Assembly: GCF_902500225.1 (NCBI RefSeq)
Contig: NZ_LR722658.1
Location: 1-64,000, forward strand
Direction: 5' to 3'
From: Buttiauxella massiliensis
GTDB taxonomy: Bacteria; Pseudomonadota; Gammaproteobacteria; Enterobacterales; Enterobacteriaceae
Length of the DNA: 64,000 bases
In this document: positions 46,886 through 59,075 of the stretch, piece after piece
Numbering within the stretch: position 1 is the first letter of the stretch
Layout: the number at the start of each line of letters is the position of its first letter
Made by a program: the position numbers and the translations under genes
The notes under the pieces: model-generated
The model's input: only the letters and a program-made list of their open reading frames with translations
The model's database searches: none
Told to the model about the DNA's origin: nothing

Positions 46886-47613
46886 AAGTTCTCATCGTAG
46901 AAGATGAAGTGCTGGCGCAGCAGGAGCTTAACTGGCTGATAAAAGAACATAGTCAGATGGAAGTGGTTGGTACATTTGACGATGGTATGGATGTACTGAA
47001 ATACCTGCAACATCATGAAGTTGACGCTATTTTTTTAGATATAAACATCCCTTCTTTAGATGGCGTGTTATTGGCGCAAAACATCAGTAAATTTGCTCAC
47101 AAGCCATTTATTGTGTTTATCACTGCCTGGAAAGAACATGCGGTAGAAGCGTTTGAACTGGAAGCGTTCGACTACATTCTGAAGCCTTACCAGGAATCGC
47201 GCATTATCGGCATGCTGCAAAAACTGGAAGCGGCTTACCAGCAACATAATGCCCCCGCAACATCCGGCACTACTAGCCGTGAAGCGCTGACCATTAACCT
47301 GGTTAAAGATGAACGAATTATCGTTACCGATATCAACGATATTTATTACGCCGAAGCGCACGAGAAAATGACGTTTGTTTATACGCGACGTGAAGCCTAT
47401 GTGATGTCGATGAATATCACCGAGTTTTGCCACAGGTTGCCTGAAAGCCACTTCTTCCGCTGCCACCGTTCATATTGCGTAAACCTGAGTAAAATCCGCG
47501 AGATAGAGCCTTGGTTTAACAATACTTATATTTTACGCCTGCGGGATTTGGATTTTCAGGTGCCGGTGAGTCGCAGCAAGGTAAAAGAGTTTCGTGCGTT
47601 GATGCGCTTGTAA
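46882..47613 (+). CDS. ypdB: Response regulator YpdB (LytTR family)
   Basis: A 243-residue regulator with a receiver domain ([17 protein letters not shown], phospho-acceptor Asp in [13 protein letters not shown], Lys in DYILKPY) and a C-terminal LytTR DNA-binding domain ([29 protein letters not shown]). It is coupled to ypdA by an ATGA overlap. In E. coli it drives yhjX and is part of the nutrient-scavenging network with BtsSR. The E. coli genes ypdC and fry do not follow; glk is next. Confidence 0.93.
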   Translation: MKVLIVEDEVLAQQELNWLIKEHSQMEVVGTFDDGMDVLKYLQHHEVDAIFLDINIPSLDGVLLAQNISKFAHKPFIVFITAWKEHAVEAFELEAFDYILKPYQESRIIGMLQKLEAAYQQHNAPATSGTTSREALTINLVKDERIIVTDINDIYYAEAHEKMTFVYTRREAYVMSMNITEFCHRLPESHFFRCHRSYCVNLSKIREIEPWFNNTYILRLRDLDFQVPVSRSKVKEFRALMRL

Positions 47614-47615
47614 GA

Positions 47616-47637
47616 CGGGCGCAAGAATTTGCGCCCG
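47616..47637. terminator. Bidirectional hairpin between ypdB and glk
   Basis: CGGGCGCAA-gaat-TTGCGCCCG between the convergent ypdB and glk stops. Nine base pairs; T-runs are weak on both sides. Confidence 0.55.
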
Positions 47638-47643
47638 AAGAGA

Positions 47644-48609
47644 TTAAAGCACTTGTCCCAGCGTTTGACGCAGATGTGCGCCAGCGCCCAGCAACCCCGG
47701 CTTATCGTGAACAATCAGATACACGGGGATGCTTTGCACGTACTCTTTAAAACGCCCTTTGTCTTCAAAACCACCACGGAAACCGGATGCTTTAAAGAAT
47801 TCCAGGAAACGCGGCACAATCCCACCTGCGATGTAAACACCACCAAACGTTCCCAGCGTCAGAGCCAGGTTGCCACCAAAACGCCCCAGGATCACACAGA
47901 ACAAAGACAGCGCACGACGACAGTCGGTGCAGCTATCTTCCAGCGCTCGTTCAGTAATATCTTTCGGTTTATAGCCCTGCGGTTCGCGACCATCTGATTT
48001 AACAATAGCGCGGTACAGATTCACCAAACCTGGTCCTGACAGCACACGTTCAGCAGAAACGTGGCCGATTTCGGTGCGCAGTTCCTCGAGGATAATCCCC
48101 TCTTCTTCACTGTTTGGCGCAAAATCTACATGACCGCCCTCACCCGGTAGGCTAATCCAGCGTTTATCAACGTGAACGAGATGAGCCACACCAAGCCCGG
48201 TACCTGCACCATATACCGCAACAGGTTTGCCTTCGATTGGCTCACCGCCACCAAACTTAATCAGGTGCTCATCTTTGATCATCGGAATAGCCATCGAAAC
48301 AGCAGTGAAGTCGTTAATGATTTCCAGATGTTCAAAGCCAAGATTCTTTTTCATCTCAGCGGTAGAGAATGCCCAGGTATGGTTGGTCATCGCCACCCAG
48401 TCGCCGGTAATCGGACAAGCAATTGCGATACAACCGTCAGTCACACTAACACTGTGCTCTTTGAGATAATGCACCACAACCGCTTCAAGACTTGGAAAAT
48501 CGAGGCCCGAATAGGTTTTCGCCTGAGTGATGTCGCCATTTTCTACGTTGCACAGTGCCAGACGTGCATTGGTACCGCCTACATCTCCTACCAAAGCATA
48601 TTTTGTCAT
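47644..48609 (-). CDS. glk: Glucokinase
   Basis: A 321-residue ROK-unrelated bacterial glucokinase (Glk family). The N-terminal phosphate loop is [14 protein letters not shown], with the catalytic Asp in [12 protein letters not shown] and the glucose-binding [11 protein letters not shown] and [13 protein letters not shown]. It phosphorylates intracellular glucose, for example from trehalose or maltose, to glucose 6-phosphate in the cytoplasm. Length as in E. coli (321). Convergent to ypdB. Confidence 0.96.
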   Translation of the reverse strand: MTKYALVGDVGGTNARLALCNVENGDITQAKTYSGLDFPSLEAVVVHYLKEHSVSVTDGCIAIACPITGDWVAMTNHTWAFSTAEMKKNLGFEHLEIINDFTAVSMAIPMIKDEHLIKFGGGEPIEGKPVAVYGAGTGLGVAHLVHVDKRWISLPGEGGHVDFAPNSEEEGIILEELRTEIGHVSAERVLSGPGLVNLYRAIVKSDGREPQGYKPKDITERALEDSCTDCRRALSLFCVILGRFGGNLALTLGTFGGVYIAGGIVPRFLEFFKASGFRGGFEDKGRFKEYVQSIPVYLIVHDKPGLLGAGAHLRQTLGQVL

Positions 48610-48831
48610 TCTTCCACTGCTCCGCTAAAGTCAAAATAAGTCCTCGCCACACTGTAAAATTAGCTAGCCTAAACAACAACGACCAGATGAGAAGTGCCTT
48701 GGGATTATAGATCTTCGTCACAGATTAGCTTGAGCGTTTCAGCCCTTATTGCTGAAAGGCAAGATGTGTTATCTGGCAGACTGTATGCCGTGACGATTTT
48801 GCGTTAAAAAAATTTTAGTTAAGGAAAAATC

Positions 48832-51884
<3,053 letters not shown>

Positions 51885-51904
51885 TCACTTACCGGGAAAC
51901 TAAT

Positions 51905-52894
51905 ATGGTCTATCAGGCAAATCCTGCGCGTTATGAATCAATGGAATATCGTCGTTGTGGGCGTAGCGGACTCAAACTACCCGCCATTTCTCTGGGTTTA
52001 TGGCACAATTTTGGCGACAGCACGTTACTGGACAACAGCCGTCAGTTGTTGCACCGCGCATTTGATTCCGGGATTACCCATCTGGATCTGGCCAATAATT
52101 ATGGGCCACCTCCGGGCTCTGCCGAAGAAAACTTTGGCCGTATCCTGCGTGAAGATTTCCTTCCATATCGTGATGAGCTGATTATTTCGTCCAAAGCGGG
52201 TTACACCATGTGGGATGGGCCGTATGGTGATTGGGGATCGCGTAAGTATTTAATTTCAAGCCTTGATCAAAGCCTGAAGCGTATGGGATTGGAGTATGTT
52301 GACATCTTCTATCACCATCGCCCGGATCCAGAAACACCCCTTGAAGAAACTATGCGCGCACTGGATACCGTGGTCCGTCAAGGTAAAGCACTGTACGTTG
52401 GCGTCTCAAATTACCCAGCCGAACTCGCCGCTCAAGCCATTGATATTTTGAATGACCTTGGTACTCCATGCCTTATCCACCAGCCACGTTACTCGATGTT
52501 TGAGCGTTGGGTTGAAGGCGGTTTACTGGACGTTCTGCAAGAAAAAGGCGTAGGTAGCATTGCCTTTTCACCACTGGCTGGCGGCCAACTAACCGATCGC
52601 TATCTTGATGGTATTCCTGCTGATTCCCGTGCAGCAAGCGGCAGCAAGTTCCTTAATGCTGAACAGCTCACAGAGGAAAAACTGCAAAAAGTTCGTAAAT
52701 TGAATGCCATAGCGCAACGTCGCGGGCAGAAACTTTCCCAAATGGCATTGGCATGGGTGCTGCGTGGTGACAAAGTTACATCAGTGCTGATTGGCGCCAG
52801 TAAAACCAGCCAGATTGATGATGCAGTCGGCATGTTAGCCAATCGCCACTTTACGGCAGAAGAACTGGCAGAAATTGAAGCTATTTTAGTGTAA
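51905..52894 (+). CDS. Aldo/keto reductase, YghZ (L-glyceraldehyde 3-phosphate reductase) family
   Basis: A 329-residue NADPH-dependent AKR. Starts MVYQANPARYESMEYRRCG; catalytic Asp/Tyr in DLANNYGPPPGSAEENFGR, Lys in IISSKAGYTMW and His in IFYHHRPDP. It is similar to E. coli YghZ (Gpr), which reduces L-glyceraldehyde 3-phosphate and methylglyoxal. A GGGAAACTAAT ribosome binding region precedes the ATG at 51905; the 17 upstream codons belong to the shared promoter. It is divergent from ipdC and might reduce indole-acetaldehyde, but that is only a guess. Confidence 0.85.
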   Translation: MVYQANPARYESMEYRRCGRSGLKLPAISLGLWHNFGDSTLLDNSRQLLHRAFDSGITHLDLANNYGPPPGSAEENFGRILREDFLPYRDELIISSKAGYTMWDGPYGDWGSRKYLISSLDQSLKRMGLEYVDIFYHHRPDPETPLEETMRALDTVVRQGKALYVGVSNYPAELAAQAIDILNDLGTPCLIHQPRYSMFERWVEGGLLDVLQEKGVGSIAFSPLAGGQLTDRYLDGIPADSRAASGSKFLNAEQLTEEKLQKVRKLNAIAQRRGQKLSQMALAWVLRGDKVTSVLIGASKTSQIDDAVGMLANRHFTAEELAEIEAILV

Positions 52895-53046
52895 TCGCTA
52901 TCACCAACTGGTTTAATTACGAACTAAATTAGCAAAAAGTGCTCTCTTCTGCGAATTAGGAGTTGTGGCGATGAAACACTTAGTTACCACAACTTACTAT
53001 ACCGCTAACAAGCCGCTCTGGCGGTTACCGTGTAAGGGGAGAGAGT

Positions 53047-53403
53047 ATGTTCAGGACACTGATTCTTGCGATTGCATTACTGGCATCTGCACCAATGATG
53101 GCGAATGCGGGCGAAATCACCCTGCTGCCGTCAGTTAAGCTTCAAATTGGCGATCAGGATTATCGCGGTAATTACTGGGATGGCGGCGGCTGGCGCGACC
53201 GTGATTACTGGCATCGTAATTATGAATGGCGTGACCGTGGCTGGCACCGCCATGATAACGGCTACCATCGTGGCTGGTATAAAGACCGTGGCCGTAGCAG
53301 CTTTGAGAAAGGTTATCGCGCGGGCTGGAACGATCGTGACGATCATCGTGGTCGAGGCCGTGGTGATCACGGACGTGGGCACGGCGGTGGTCATCGCCAT
53401 TGA
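53047..53403 (+). CDS. ypeC: DUF2502 periplasmic protein YpeC
   Basis: A 118-residue protein: signal peptide ending MANAG, then a short conserved start ([14 protein letters not shown]) and an Asp/Arg/His/Gly/Trp-rich body with many HR, RD and HD pairs, including a C-terminal run of Gly-His-Arg. It is a close homologue of E. coli YpeC, found beside mntH there too. Metal binding is plausible from its histidines but unproven. Terminator at 53421. Confidence 0.9.
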   Translation: MFRTLILAIALLASAPMMANAGEITLLPSVKLQIGDQDYRGNYWDGGGWRDRDYWHRNYEWRDRGWHRHDNGYHRGWYKDRGRSSFEKGYRAGWNDRDDHRGRGRGDHGRGHGGGHRH

Positions 53404-53420
53404 GGCTAATGATTTAAAAA

Positions 53421-53443
53421 TGGGAGCTAAGGCTCCCATTTTT
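53421..53443. terminator. Bidirectional terminator between ypeC and the bestrophin-like gene
   Basis: TGGGAGC-taag-GCTCCCA with T-runs on both strands; it can stop both convergent transcripts. Confidence 0.88.
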
Positions 53444-53444
53444 A

Positions 53445-54344
53445 TTACAGCAATCGATAGTTCTTATCCGGGGTGATTTTTCCAGGAAGCCTCCCATCAT
53501 GGATCATTTCCCGTAAATCAATTTCAATGGTGTTGCAGATAGCATTCAAGGGTAAATCATTATCTTCACGACCAAAGGGATCCTCAAGCTCAGTAGCAAT
53601 CGCATCAAGCGCAAGCAATGCATATGTGGTAAATAATGAAAACAACAGAGAAAGAAACCCAAAGCTGTCGATGATCAGCAATGGATAAATCGCACAATAG
53701 ATATAAATAGTGCGATGTAAAATTAAAGAATATGCAAACGGAATTGGCGTATTACTGATACGTTCACACCCACCCTGAATGGTACTGATATTATTGAGGT
53801 AATGATTAAAGTTCTGGTAATCCAGGGAATTTCGCTTATAGCGAAAAAGCCATTTGCCAATCTCCTGAAGCAAAGCATTACATGGAGTGGCAACATTTAG
53901 CCTCTCAAGCATAAATGGGGCTTGCGATGTGACCTCCACAGGCATTTTTTCATGCCGCAGCATCGATTTTAATATGTTGCAATAACATACGATAAAATTG
54001 AGCACGACTTTCATCTCATCCTGACTAGCTTCTGTTGTGCTTTTTATTTCCCGCATTAAAGATCGAGTGGTAATCAACAAGTCTCCCCAAAGCTTTCTGG
54101 CCTCAGAATAGCGGAGCCACGCTGCATTGTTACGGAAGCCAAGAAATATCGAAATGGATATCCCAATAAAACCAATTGGATTTTCTTTTGCTTCAATACC
54201 ATGCAAATGCAAAAGCGGGAGTAGAAATAGATAAGCCATATTCAACATAGCGAAAAAGAGCAACTGGCGAGAAATCTTCCTCATAATAGACCCTCTCCAT
54301 GAGAACAATCTTCTAAACCAGTGTTGCTCAGGCCTGACTATCAT
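53445..54344 (-). CDS. Bestrophin-like (YneE-type) membrane channel
   Basis: A 299-residue protein of the bestrophin/UPF0187 family: MIVRPEQHWFRRLFSWRGSI at the N-terminus, four transmembrane segments, GFRNNAAWLRYSEARKLWG and the C-terminal ELEDPFGREDNDLPLNAIC motif. E. coli YneE is the closest relative. Bacterial bestrophins conduct Na+, eukaryotic ones chloride. It overlaps the upstream HycA-like gene by four bases (ATGA), so the two are coupled. Not present here in E. coli K-12. Confidence 0.85.
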   Translation of the reverse strand: MIVRPEQHWFRRLFSWRGSIMRKISRQLLFFAMLNMAYLFLLPLLHLHGIEAKENPIGFIGISISIFLGFRNNAAWLRYSEARKLWGDLLITTRSLMREIKSTTEASQDEMKVVLNFIVCYCNILKSMLRHEKMPVEVTSQAPFMLERLNVATPCNALLQEIGKWLFRYKRNSLDYQNFNHYLNNISTIQGGCERISNTPIPFAYSLILHRTIYIYCAIYPLLIIDSFGFLSLLFSLFTTYALLALDAIATELEDPFGREDNDLPLNAICNTIEIDLREMIHDGRLPGKITPDKNYRLL

Positions 54345-54760
54345 TCTTTATCCTTTACACATAAATTTGCCATATGTGCATAAACGGGAACCAATTTATG
54401 TAAGTAATGCTCAAAAACCTGTTTTTTATCAGAAAGAGGTATCACTCCGTCAAGGAGGCCCTGTTGATTAATATATGAAGAGGGTATGTCTATAATGCTC
54501 TCTCCTTGTATAAGAGGATGATAGCTAATCATAATAGGGCCTAAAAAACCGGTGCGGATAATGTTTAGCTGCATTGAACCAAAAAGCTTTATAGACAAAT
54601 TATTACTTTGGCAAATTGCTACCTGGTGATGGTATAAACGTTCAGTTAATGTAATATTCTTTAGCAAAACCAATGTGTAGTTATTCCATAAACTATCCAT
54701 ACTTGTTTTTTTACTATGAATATCAGAAGCGTACTCTTTTAAAGATAGGTATTGCGGCAT
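54341..54760 (-). CDS. HycA-like regulator protein
   Basis: A 139-residue soluble protein. Its pattern follows HycA, the FhlA antagonist of the formate hydrogenlyase system: ITLTERLYHHQVAICQSNNL near residues 36-55, GLLDGVIPLSDKKQVFEHYL near 102-121 and a terminal helix KLVPVYAHM. The rest is diverged. It lies directly upstream of and overlaps the bestrophin-like gene. HycA normally sits in the hyc operon, so this copy is a paralogue and probably modulates something else, perhaps the channel. Assignment is by eye. Confidence 0.55.
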   Translation of the reverse strand: MPQYLSLKEYASDIHSKKTSMDSLWNNYTLVLLKNITLTERLYHHQVAICQSNNLSIKLFGSMQLNIIRTGFLGPIMISYHPLIQGESIIDIPSSYINQQGLLDGVIPLSDKKQVFEHYLHKLVPVYAHMANLCVKDKE

Positions 54761-54836
54761 ACAAAAATCTCTCCCACTTAAAATTGAGATTAAATATAGA
54801 TAATAAAAAACAGAAAAGTAATGAATGATGAATTAA

Positions 54837-55742
54837 CTAGTCAGTATTTCCATTTTTGCTCAGTGCTTTGATGGCATCACTATGAAGAATAAAATCAATG
54901 TAATTACGCAATGTCAAAGTGTTATTTTTATTACTGGGATAAATCATCCACAATTCTATTTTCTGCACACTCCAGTCGGGAAGAGCAATTTTAAGCTGAC
55001 CATTTTTTAGATAGGGATCCACAATGTACTCGGGCAAAATTGCCATCCCTGTACCTTGTAAAGCTTGTTGCAATATATAAGTCAGATTATCGCTGGTATG
55101 CCGAGAATTCATGACCAATTTATAGCTGCTAGCTTCTTGAGAAAGAGTGACGCTTTTCCATGTTTTATGAGTAATTAAATCACATGTAAGCAATTCATCA
55201 GGTGAACTGACATTATGCTTTTCTGCATACTCCGGCGTCGCAACAATAAATCGATTAAAGGTTCCCAGGAAACGCCCAATGAAAGAGTCATCGGAAGGCT
55301 TACCTATTCTGTAAGCGACATCAAAAGTATCGTTAACCGAACCAAAGAATGAGTCAGCCGTAACCAGTTCAAGTTCAACCTGAGGATTTGCTTTCAAAAA
55401 CTCATGGTGAGGTGCAGGTAAGGCACTGTACATGAACCCCGGAGGCGCTATTATTCTTAATTTCCCATTTGGGCTTTCACGTAATAACTGAATGAGCTCA
55501 TCAGCTCTGAATGCAACATCTATCACTTCCTGACAGTATCGCAAATAACTTTCACCTGCATATGTCAGCGAGATCTTTCGCGTTGTTCGATTGAGCAAAC
55601 GCAAACCAAGATATTCTTCGAGTTCACTTATTTGCTGGCTGACGCGAGATTTCGTCATATTCAATTCTTCAGCGGTTCTTGTAAAATTGCCGTTTTTTAC
55701 CAGCGCGGCAAAAAGAGCCATATGATTAAAGTGCTTGAACAT
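54837..55742 (-). CDS. LysR-family transcriptional regulator
   Basis: A 301-residue LTTR with an N-terminal winged helix-turn-helix (FAALVKNGNFTRTAEELNMTKSRVS in pieces) and a periplasmic-binding-like effector domain from about residue 90. It is closest in style to the DsdC/AaeR-type cluster with the RFLGTFNRFIVATPEYAEKH segment. Its target is unknown; the divergent 65-residue membrane protein gene shares its 180-base promoter and is a likely candidate. Confidence 0.82.
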   Translation of the reverse strand: MFKHFNHMALFAALVKNGNFTRTAEELNMTKSRVSQQISELEEYLGLRLLNRTTRKISLTYAGESYLRYCQEVIDVAFRADELIQLLRESPNGKLRIIAPPGFMYSALPAPHHEFLKANPQVELELVTADSFFGSVNDTFDVAYRIGKPSDDSFIGRFLGTFNRFIVATPEYAEKHNVSSPDELLTCDLITHKTWKSVTLSQEASSYKLVMNSRHTSDNLTYILQQALQGTGMAILPEYIVDPYLKNGQLKIALPDWSVQKIELWMIYPSNKNNTLTLRNYIDFILHSDAIKALSKNGNTD

Positions 55743-55923
55743 GACAAAACCCTGATATTTCTAAACGTCAGCATAAATCATACATAACATAATGTGGGAT
55801 GGATAGAGCTGATTGTTCAACAAATCACACCCATTTGTTCTGAAAGTAGTAACTAATCAACAGAGTCTTAATAGGTATGATTGCCTGTGTTCGCACCAAT
55901 ATACACAGGGTGATTTATAAATA

Positions 55924-56121
55924 ATGTGGACCTCGATAGCGAATCGAAAACTGCTGAGCATTCCGCTTTTTGGAATATTATTGCTCAATACGATTATTGA
56001 CATTTTCTTAGGTGCTATTGCGTTAGGGCATCACAATTTTATGATTGTCGGTGTATTGGCAATCGCATTTGCGATTCAGGGAATGTTTATGGTTCGAGTT
56101 AGCAGGCATATATTCTGCTAA
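55924..56121 (+). CDS. Small two-helix membrane protein
   Basis: A 65-residue hydrophobic protein with two predicted helices (about 13-33 and 38-56). AGGGTGA upstream can serve as ribosome binding site. No family recognised. It is divergent from the LysR regulator gene and could be its target. Convergent to mntH. Confidence 0.5.
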   Translation: MWTSIANRKLLSIPLFGILLLNTIIDIFLGAIALGHHNFMIVGVLAIAFAIQGMFMVRVSRHIFC

Positions 56122-56220
56122 CTCACCAGGGGAAGGGATATAAATAAACGCAAATGCATGAATGAACTTATAAAGATGTAACCCGCGACCACAAGACTGT
56201 GGCCGCAGAGCGCTATAAAT

Positions 56221-57462
56221 CTACAACCCCAAAGCCGTACCAACTAGCAGCCACAGGTTAAGCGCCACCACTACAGCTACAATCACCCACCCCACTTGTT
56301 TTACCAGCCGGGTATTGACTAAATCCCCCATCAATTTTTCATTGCTGGTGAAAATCAGCAGTGGCACCAGAGCCAGTGCGATACCGAAACTGAGCAGAAC
56401 CTGGCTCATAACAAGAACGCGCGTTGGGTCAAGCCCCATCAGGATGACAATAAAAGAAGGTGCCATGGTGACTGAGCGGCGAACCCACAGCGGTATATAA
56501 AAGCGCACGAACCCTTGCATCACGACCTGCCCTGCCAGCGTGCCGACAACAGTTGATGACAATCCCGCCGCAACCAAGCTCAATCCGAAGATAGTCGCCG
56601 CAGAATGGCTCAAAAGTGGCTCAAGCGTGAGATATGCCTTTTCGAGATCGGCAACACCTGTATGGCCAGAGAAGTGAAACGCAGCGGCGGCCGTTGCCAT
56701 CATCGCCAGATTAACAAATCCGGCAATCGTCATTGCGATACCCACATCCCATTTTGTCGCGCTGTAACGCTCGGCGCGATTGCCTTCGTGCATATGCTGG
56801 GTCAGCGATGAGTGAAGATAGATAACGTGCGGCATAATAGTCGCACCCAGCACCCCGGCGGCTAAAAATACCGCTTCGCTGGTCGGTAAGCTTGGGATCA
56901 ACATCCCTTTGCCCAATTCAGCCAATTTAGGCTGTGAGAAAATCAGTTCAACAATGTAAGCCGCGGCCACAAATAACAGCAGTCCACCGATCACTTTTTC
57001 GAGCGGTTTTTGCCCGCGCCGTTGCAACATCAGTATCAGGAACGTTGCAATACCGGTAAGTACCGCACCTTGCAGCAATGAGACACCGAGGATTAATTTA
57101 AAACCAATCGCAGCACCGATGAATTCGGCCAGATCGGTCGCCATGGCAATGATTTCGGCTTGTATCCAGTACAGCCACACAACCGGACGCGGATAGTGGT
57201 CACGAATTTGTTCAGCGAGGTTCTTGCCGGTGGCAATCCCTAGTTTTGCCGATAGAATTTGGATGAGCATCGCCATCAGGTTCGCCCACACCACTACCCA
57301 TAGCAATTTATAGCCAAAGCTGGCCCCGGCCTGAATGTTGGTAGCAAAGTTACCAGGATCGATATACCCGATAGCAGCGATAAAAGCCGGCCCCATCAAC
57401 GCCAGGCGTAATCTGCGCGCTGTGCGGGTACCACTGTTGTCAACGCGACTGTTTGTCATCAT
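56221..57462 (-). CDS. mntH: Mn(2+)/H+ symporter MntH (NRAMP family)
   Basis: A 413-residue, 11-helix NRAMP transporter. The metal-binding DPGN in [15 protein letters not shown] and the MPH motif in [15 protein letters not shown] are intact. It imports Mn2+ (and Fe2+) by proton symport in the inner membrane. Length is that of E. coli MntH (412). MntR and Fur sites precede the start. A GC hairpin (56185-56206) after the stop may end transcription. Confidence 0.96.
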   Translation of the reverse strand: MMTNSRVDNSGTRTARRLRLALMGPAFIAAIGYIDPGNFATNIQAGASFGYKLLWVVVWANLMAMLIQILSAKLGIATGKNLAEQIRDHYPRPVVWLYWIQAEIIAMATDLAEFIGAAIGFKLILGVSLLQGAVLTGIATFLILMLQRRGQKPLEKVIGGLLLFVAAAYIVELIFSQPKLAELGKGMLIPSLPTSEAVFLAAGVLGATIMPHVIYLHSSLTQHMHEGNRAERYSATKWDVGIAMTIAGFVNLAMMATAAAAFHFSGHTGVADLEKAYLTLEPLLSHSAATIFGLSLVAAGLSSTVVGTLAGQVVMQGFVRFYIPLWVRRSVTMAPSFIVILMGLDPTRVLVMSQVLLSFGIALALVPLLIFTSNEKLMGDLVNTRLVKQVGWVIVAVVVALNLWLLVGTALGL

Positions 57463-57472
57463 CTGCCTCTGA

Positions 57473-57493
57473 GATATAGCCTTTGCTATGTTT
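57473..57493 (-). promoter_or_regulatory. MntR box of mntH
   Basis: On the minus strand AAACATAGC-AAAG-GCTATATC matches the MntR palindrome AAACATAGC-N4-GCTATGTTT with two mismatches. It lies just upstream of the mntH ATG, as in E. coli, where manganese-loaded MntR represses mntH. Confidence 0.85.
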
Positions 57494-57508
57494 CAAGCTA
57501 TCAAAAAT

Positions 57509-57527
57509 GAGAATGATTATCAAATTC
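57509..57527 (-). promoter_or_regulatory. Fur box of mntH
   Basis: GAGAATGATTATCAAATTC matches 14 of 19 positions of the Fur consensus GATAATGATAATCATTATC, directly upstream of the MntR box. Iron-loaded Fur also represses mntH in E. coli. Confidence 0.7.
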
Positions 57528-57706
57528 ATTTAAGTGAGATAAACTAATTGCTCTGATAGATGAAAACAATGAGGGATTTGGGGTGACGATTTAGCATCGT
57601 CCGTTAATTAAAAAAAATACGACAACCACTATGTTAAGGATATGTGCGTTGACGCAACTTTTATCTTCTTTACTTAACATAGCAGAAATGTATGGTTGAT
57701 CACTAA

Positions 57707-57724
57707 TTTTGAGATTCGTCACAC
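57707..57724 (+). promoter_or_regulatory. CRP-like site of nupC
   Basis: TTTTGA-GATTCG-TCACAC is a good match to the CRP motif TGTGA-N6-TCACA on its right half, about 95 bases before the nupC ATG. E. coli nupC is controlled by CRP and CytR. A TATAGT at 57733-57738 could be the -10 hexamer. The 350 bases between mntH and nupC hold no gene. Confidence 0.5.
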
Positions 57725-57818
57725 GACATCACTATAGTGTGCGATTAGTCTCGTTTTCTTATTGCTTGTTTCATAGAATGTGCAACGAAATTAAACCTGC
57801 CTCATGTTTGGAGCAAAT

Positions 57819-59006
57819 ATGTCCCGCGTTCTTCACTTTGTCTTAGCGCTTGCCGTGGTTGCGCTACTTGCTTTATTGCTGAGTAGCAACCGTAAGCAGA
57901 TTCGTATTCGCTTTATCGTTCAACTGTTAGTGATTGAACTCATTCTCGCCTGGTTCTTCCTGAACTCAGAAATCGGTCTGGGCTTTGTGAGAGGTTTCTC
58001 AGAAATGTTTGAGAAACTGCTGTCGTTCGCTAACGAAGGGACAAACTTTGTATTCGGTAAGATGAATGACGAAGGACTCGCCTTCTTCTTCCTGAAAGTA
58101 CTCTGCCCAATCGTCTTTATCTCCGCGCTGATCGGGATATTGCAGCACATCCGTGTTCTGCCGATTGTTATCCGCTTTATCGGTACCGTTCTGTCTAAAG
58201 TGAATGGTATGGGTAAACTGGAATCCTTTAACGCCGTAAGCTCGCTGATTCTGGGACAATCAGAAAACTTTATCGCCTATAAGGATATTCTCGGCAAGAT
58301 GTCTCGCAACCGCATGTACACCATGTCCGCTACGGCCATGTCTACCGTGTCCATGTCGATTGTCGGTGCATATATGACGATGCTCGAGCCAAAATATGTG
58401 GTCGCAGCGCTGGTGTTGAACATGTTCAGTACCTTTATCGTACTGTCGCTGATTAACCCTTACCGCGTTGACGAGAGCGAAGAAAATATCCAGATGTCTA
58501 ACCTGCACGAAGGCCAAAGCTTCTTCGAAATGCTCGGTGAATACATTCTGGCAGGTTTTAAAGTTGCGATTATTGTTGCAGCGATGCTGATTGGCTTCAT
58601 TGCCCTGATCGCGGCACTTAACGCACTGTTTGCAGCAATCTTCGGCATCTCCTTCCAGGGCATTCTGGGTTACATCTTCTACCCGGTAGCCTGGGTGATG
58701 GGTGTTCCGTCGCATGAAGCATTGCAGGTTGGTAGCATCATGGCCACCAAACTGGTTTCCAACGAATTTGTTGCGATGTTGGATCTGCAAAAACTGGCTG
58801 GTACGCTTTCCCCACGTGCGGAAGGTATCCTGTCTGTGTTCCTGGTTTCGTTTGCTAACTTCTCTTCTATCGGGATTATCGCAGGTGCGATTAAAGGCCT
58901 GAACGAAGAGCAAGGTAACGTGGTTTCTCGCTTTGGCCTGAAACTGGTTTACGGTGCAACTCTGGTGAGTATTCTGTCAGCATCTATCGCTGGTCTGTTC
59001 TTGTAA
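57819..59006 (+). CDS. nupC: Nucleoside:H+ symporter NupC
   Basis: A 395-residue concentrative nucleoside transporter: [20 protein letters not shown], the [18 protein letters not shown] and [20 protein letters not shown] motifs, and the C-terminal [16 protein letters not shown] and [13 protein letters not shown]. It imports pyrimidine and adenine nucleosides using the proton gradient. The ATG at 57819 has GGAG six bases upstream; one 15 bases earlier is less likely. From memory it is five residues shorter than E. coli NupC, at a loop near residue 275 ([13 protein letters not shown]). Terminator follows. Confidence 0.95.
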   Translation: MSRVLHFVLALAVVALLALLLSSNRKQIRIRFIVQLLVIELILAWFFLNSEIGLGFVRGFSEMFEKLLSFANEGTNFVFGKMNDEGLAFFFLKVLCPIVFISALIGILQHIRVLPIVIRFIGTVLSKVNGMGKLESFNAVSSLILGQSENFIAYKDILGKMSRNRMYTMSATAMSTVSMSIVGAYMTMLEPKYVVAALVLNMFSTFIVLSLINPYRVDESEENIQMSNLHEGQSFFEMLGEYILAGFKVAIIVAAMLIGFIALIAALNALFAAIFGISFQGILGYIFYPVAWVMGVPSHEALQVGSIMATKLVSNEFVAMLDLQKLAGTLSPRAEGILSVFLVSFANFSSIGIIAGAIKGLNEEQGNVVSRFGLKLVYGATLVSILSASIAGLFL

Positions 59007-59020
59007 TTCTCACAATAAAA

Positions 59021-59048
59021 AGCCGGGGCAATTTGCTCCGGCTTTTTT
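59021..59048 (+). terminator. Rho-independent terminator after nupC
   Basis: AGCCGG and CCGGCT form a GC stem around a loop, followed by TTTTTTT, 15 bases after the stop. Confidence 0.92.
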
Positions 59049-59075
59049 TATGCCTGAAATTGCTGGCGGATTTAT

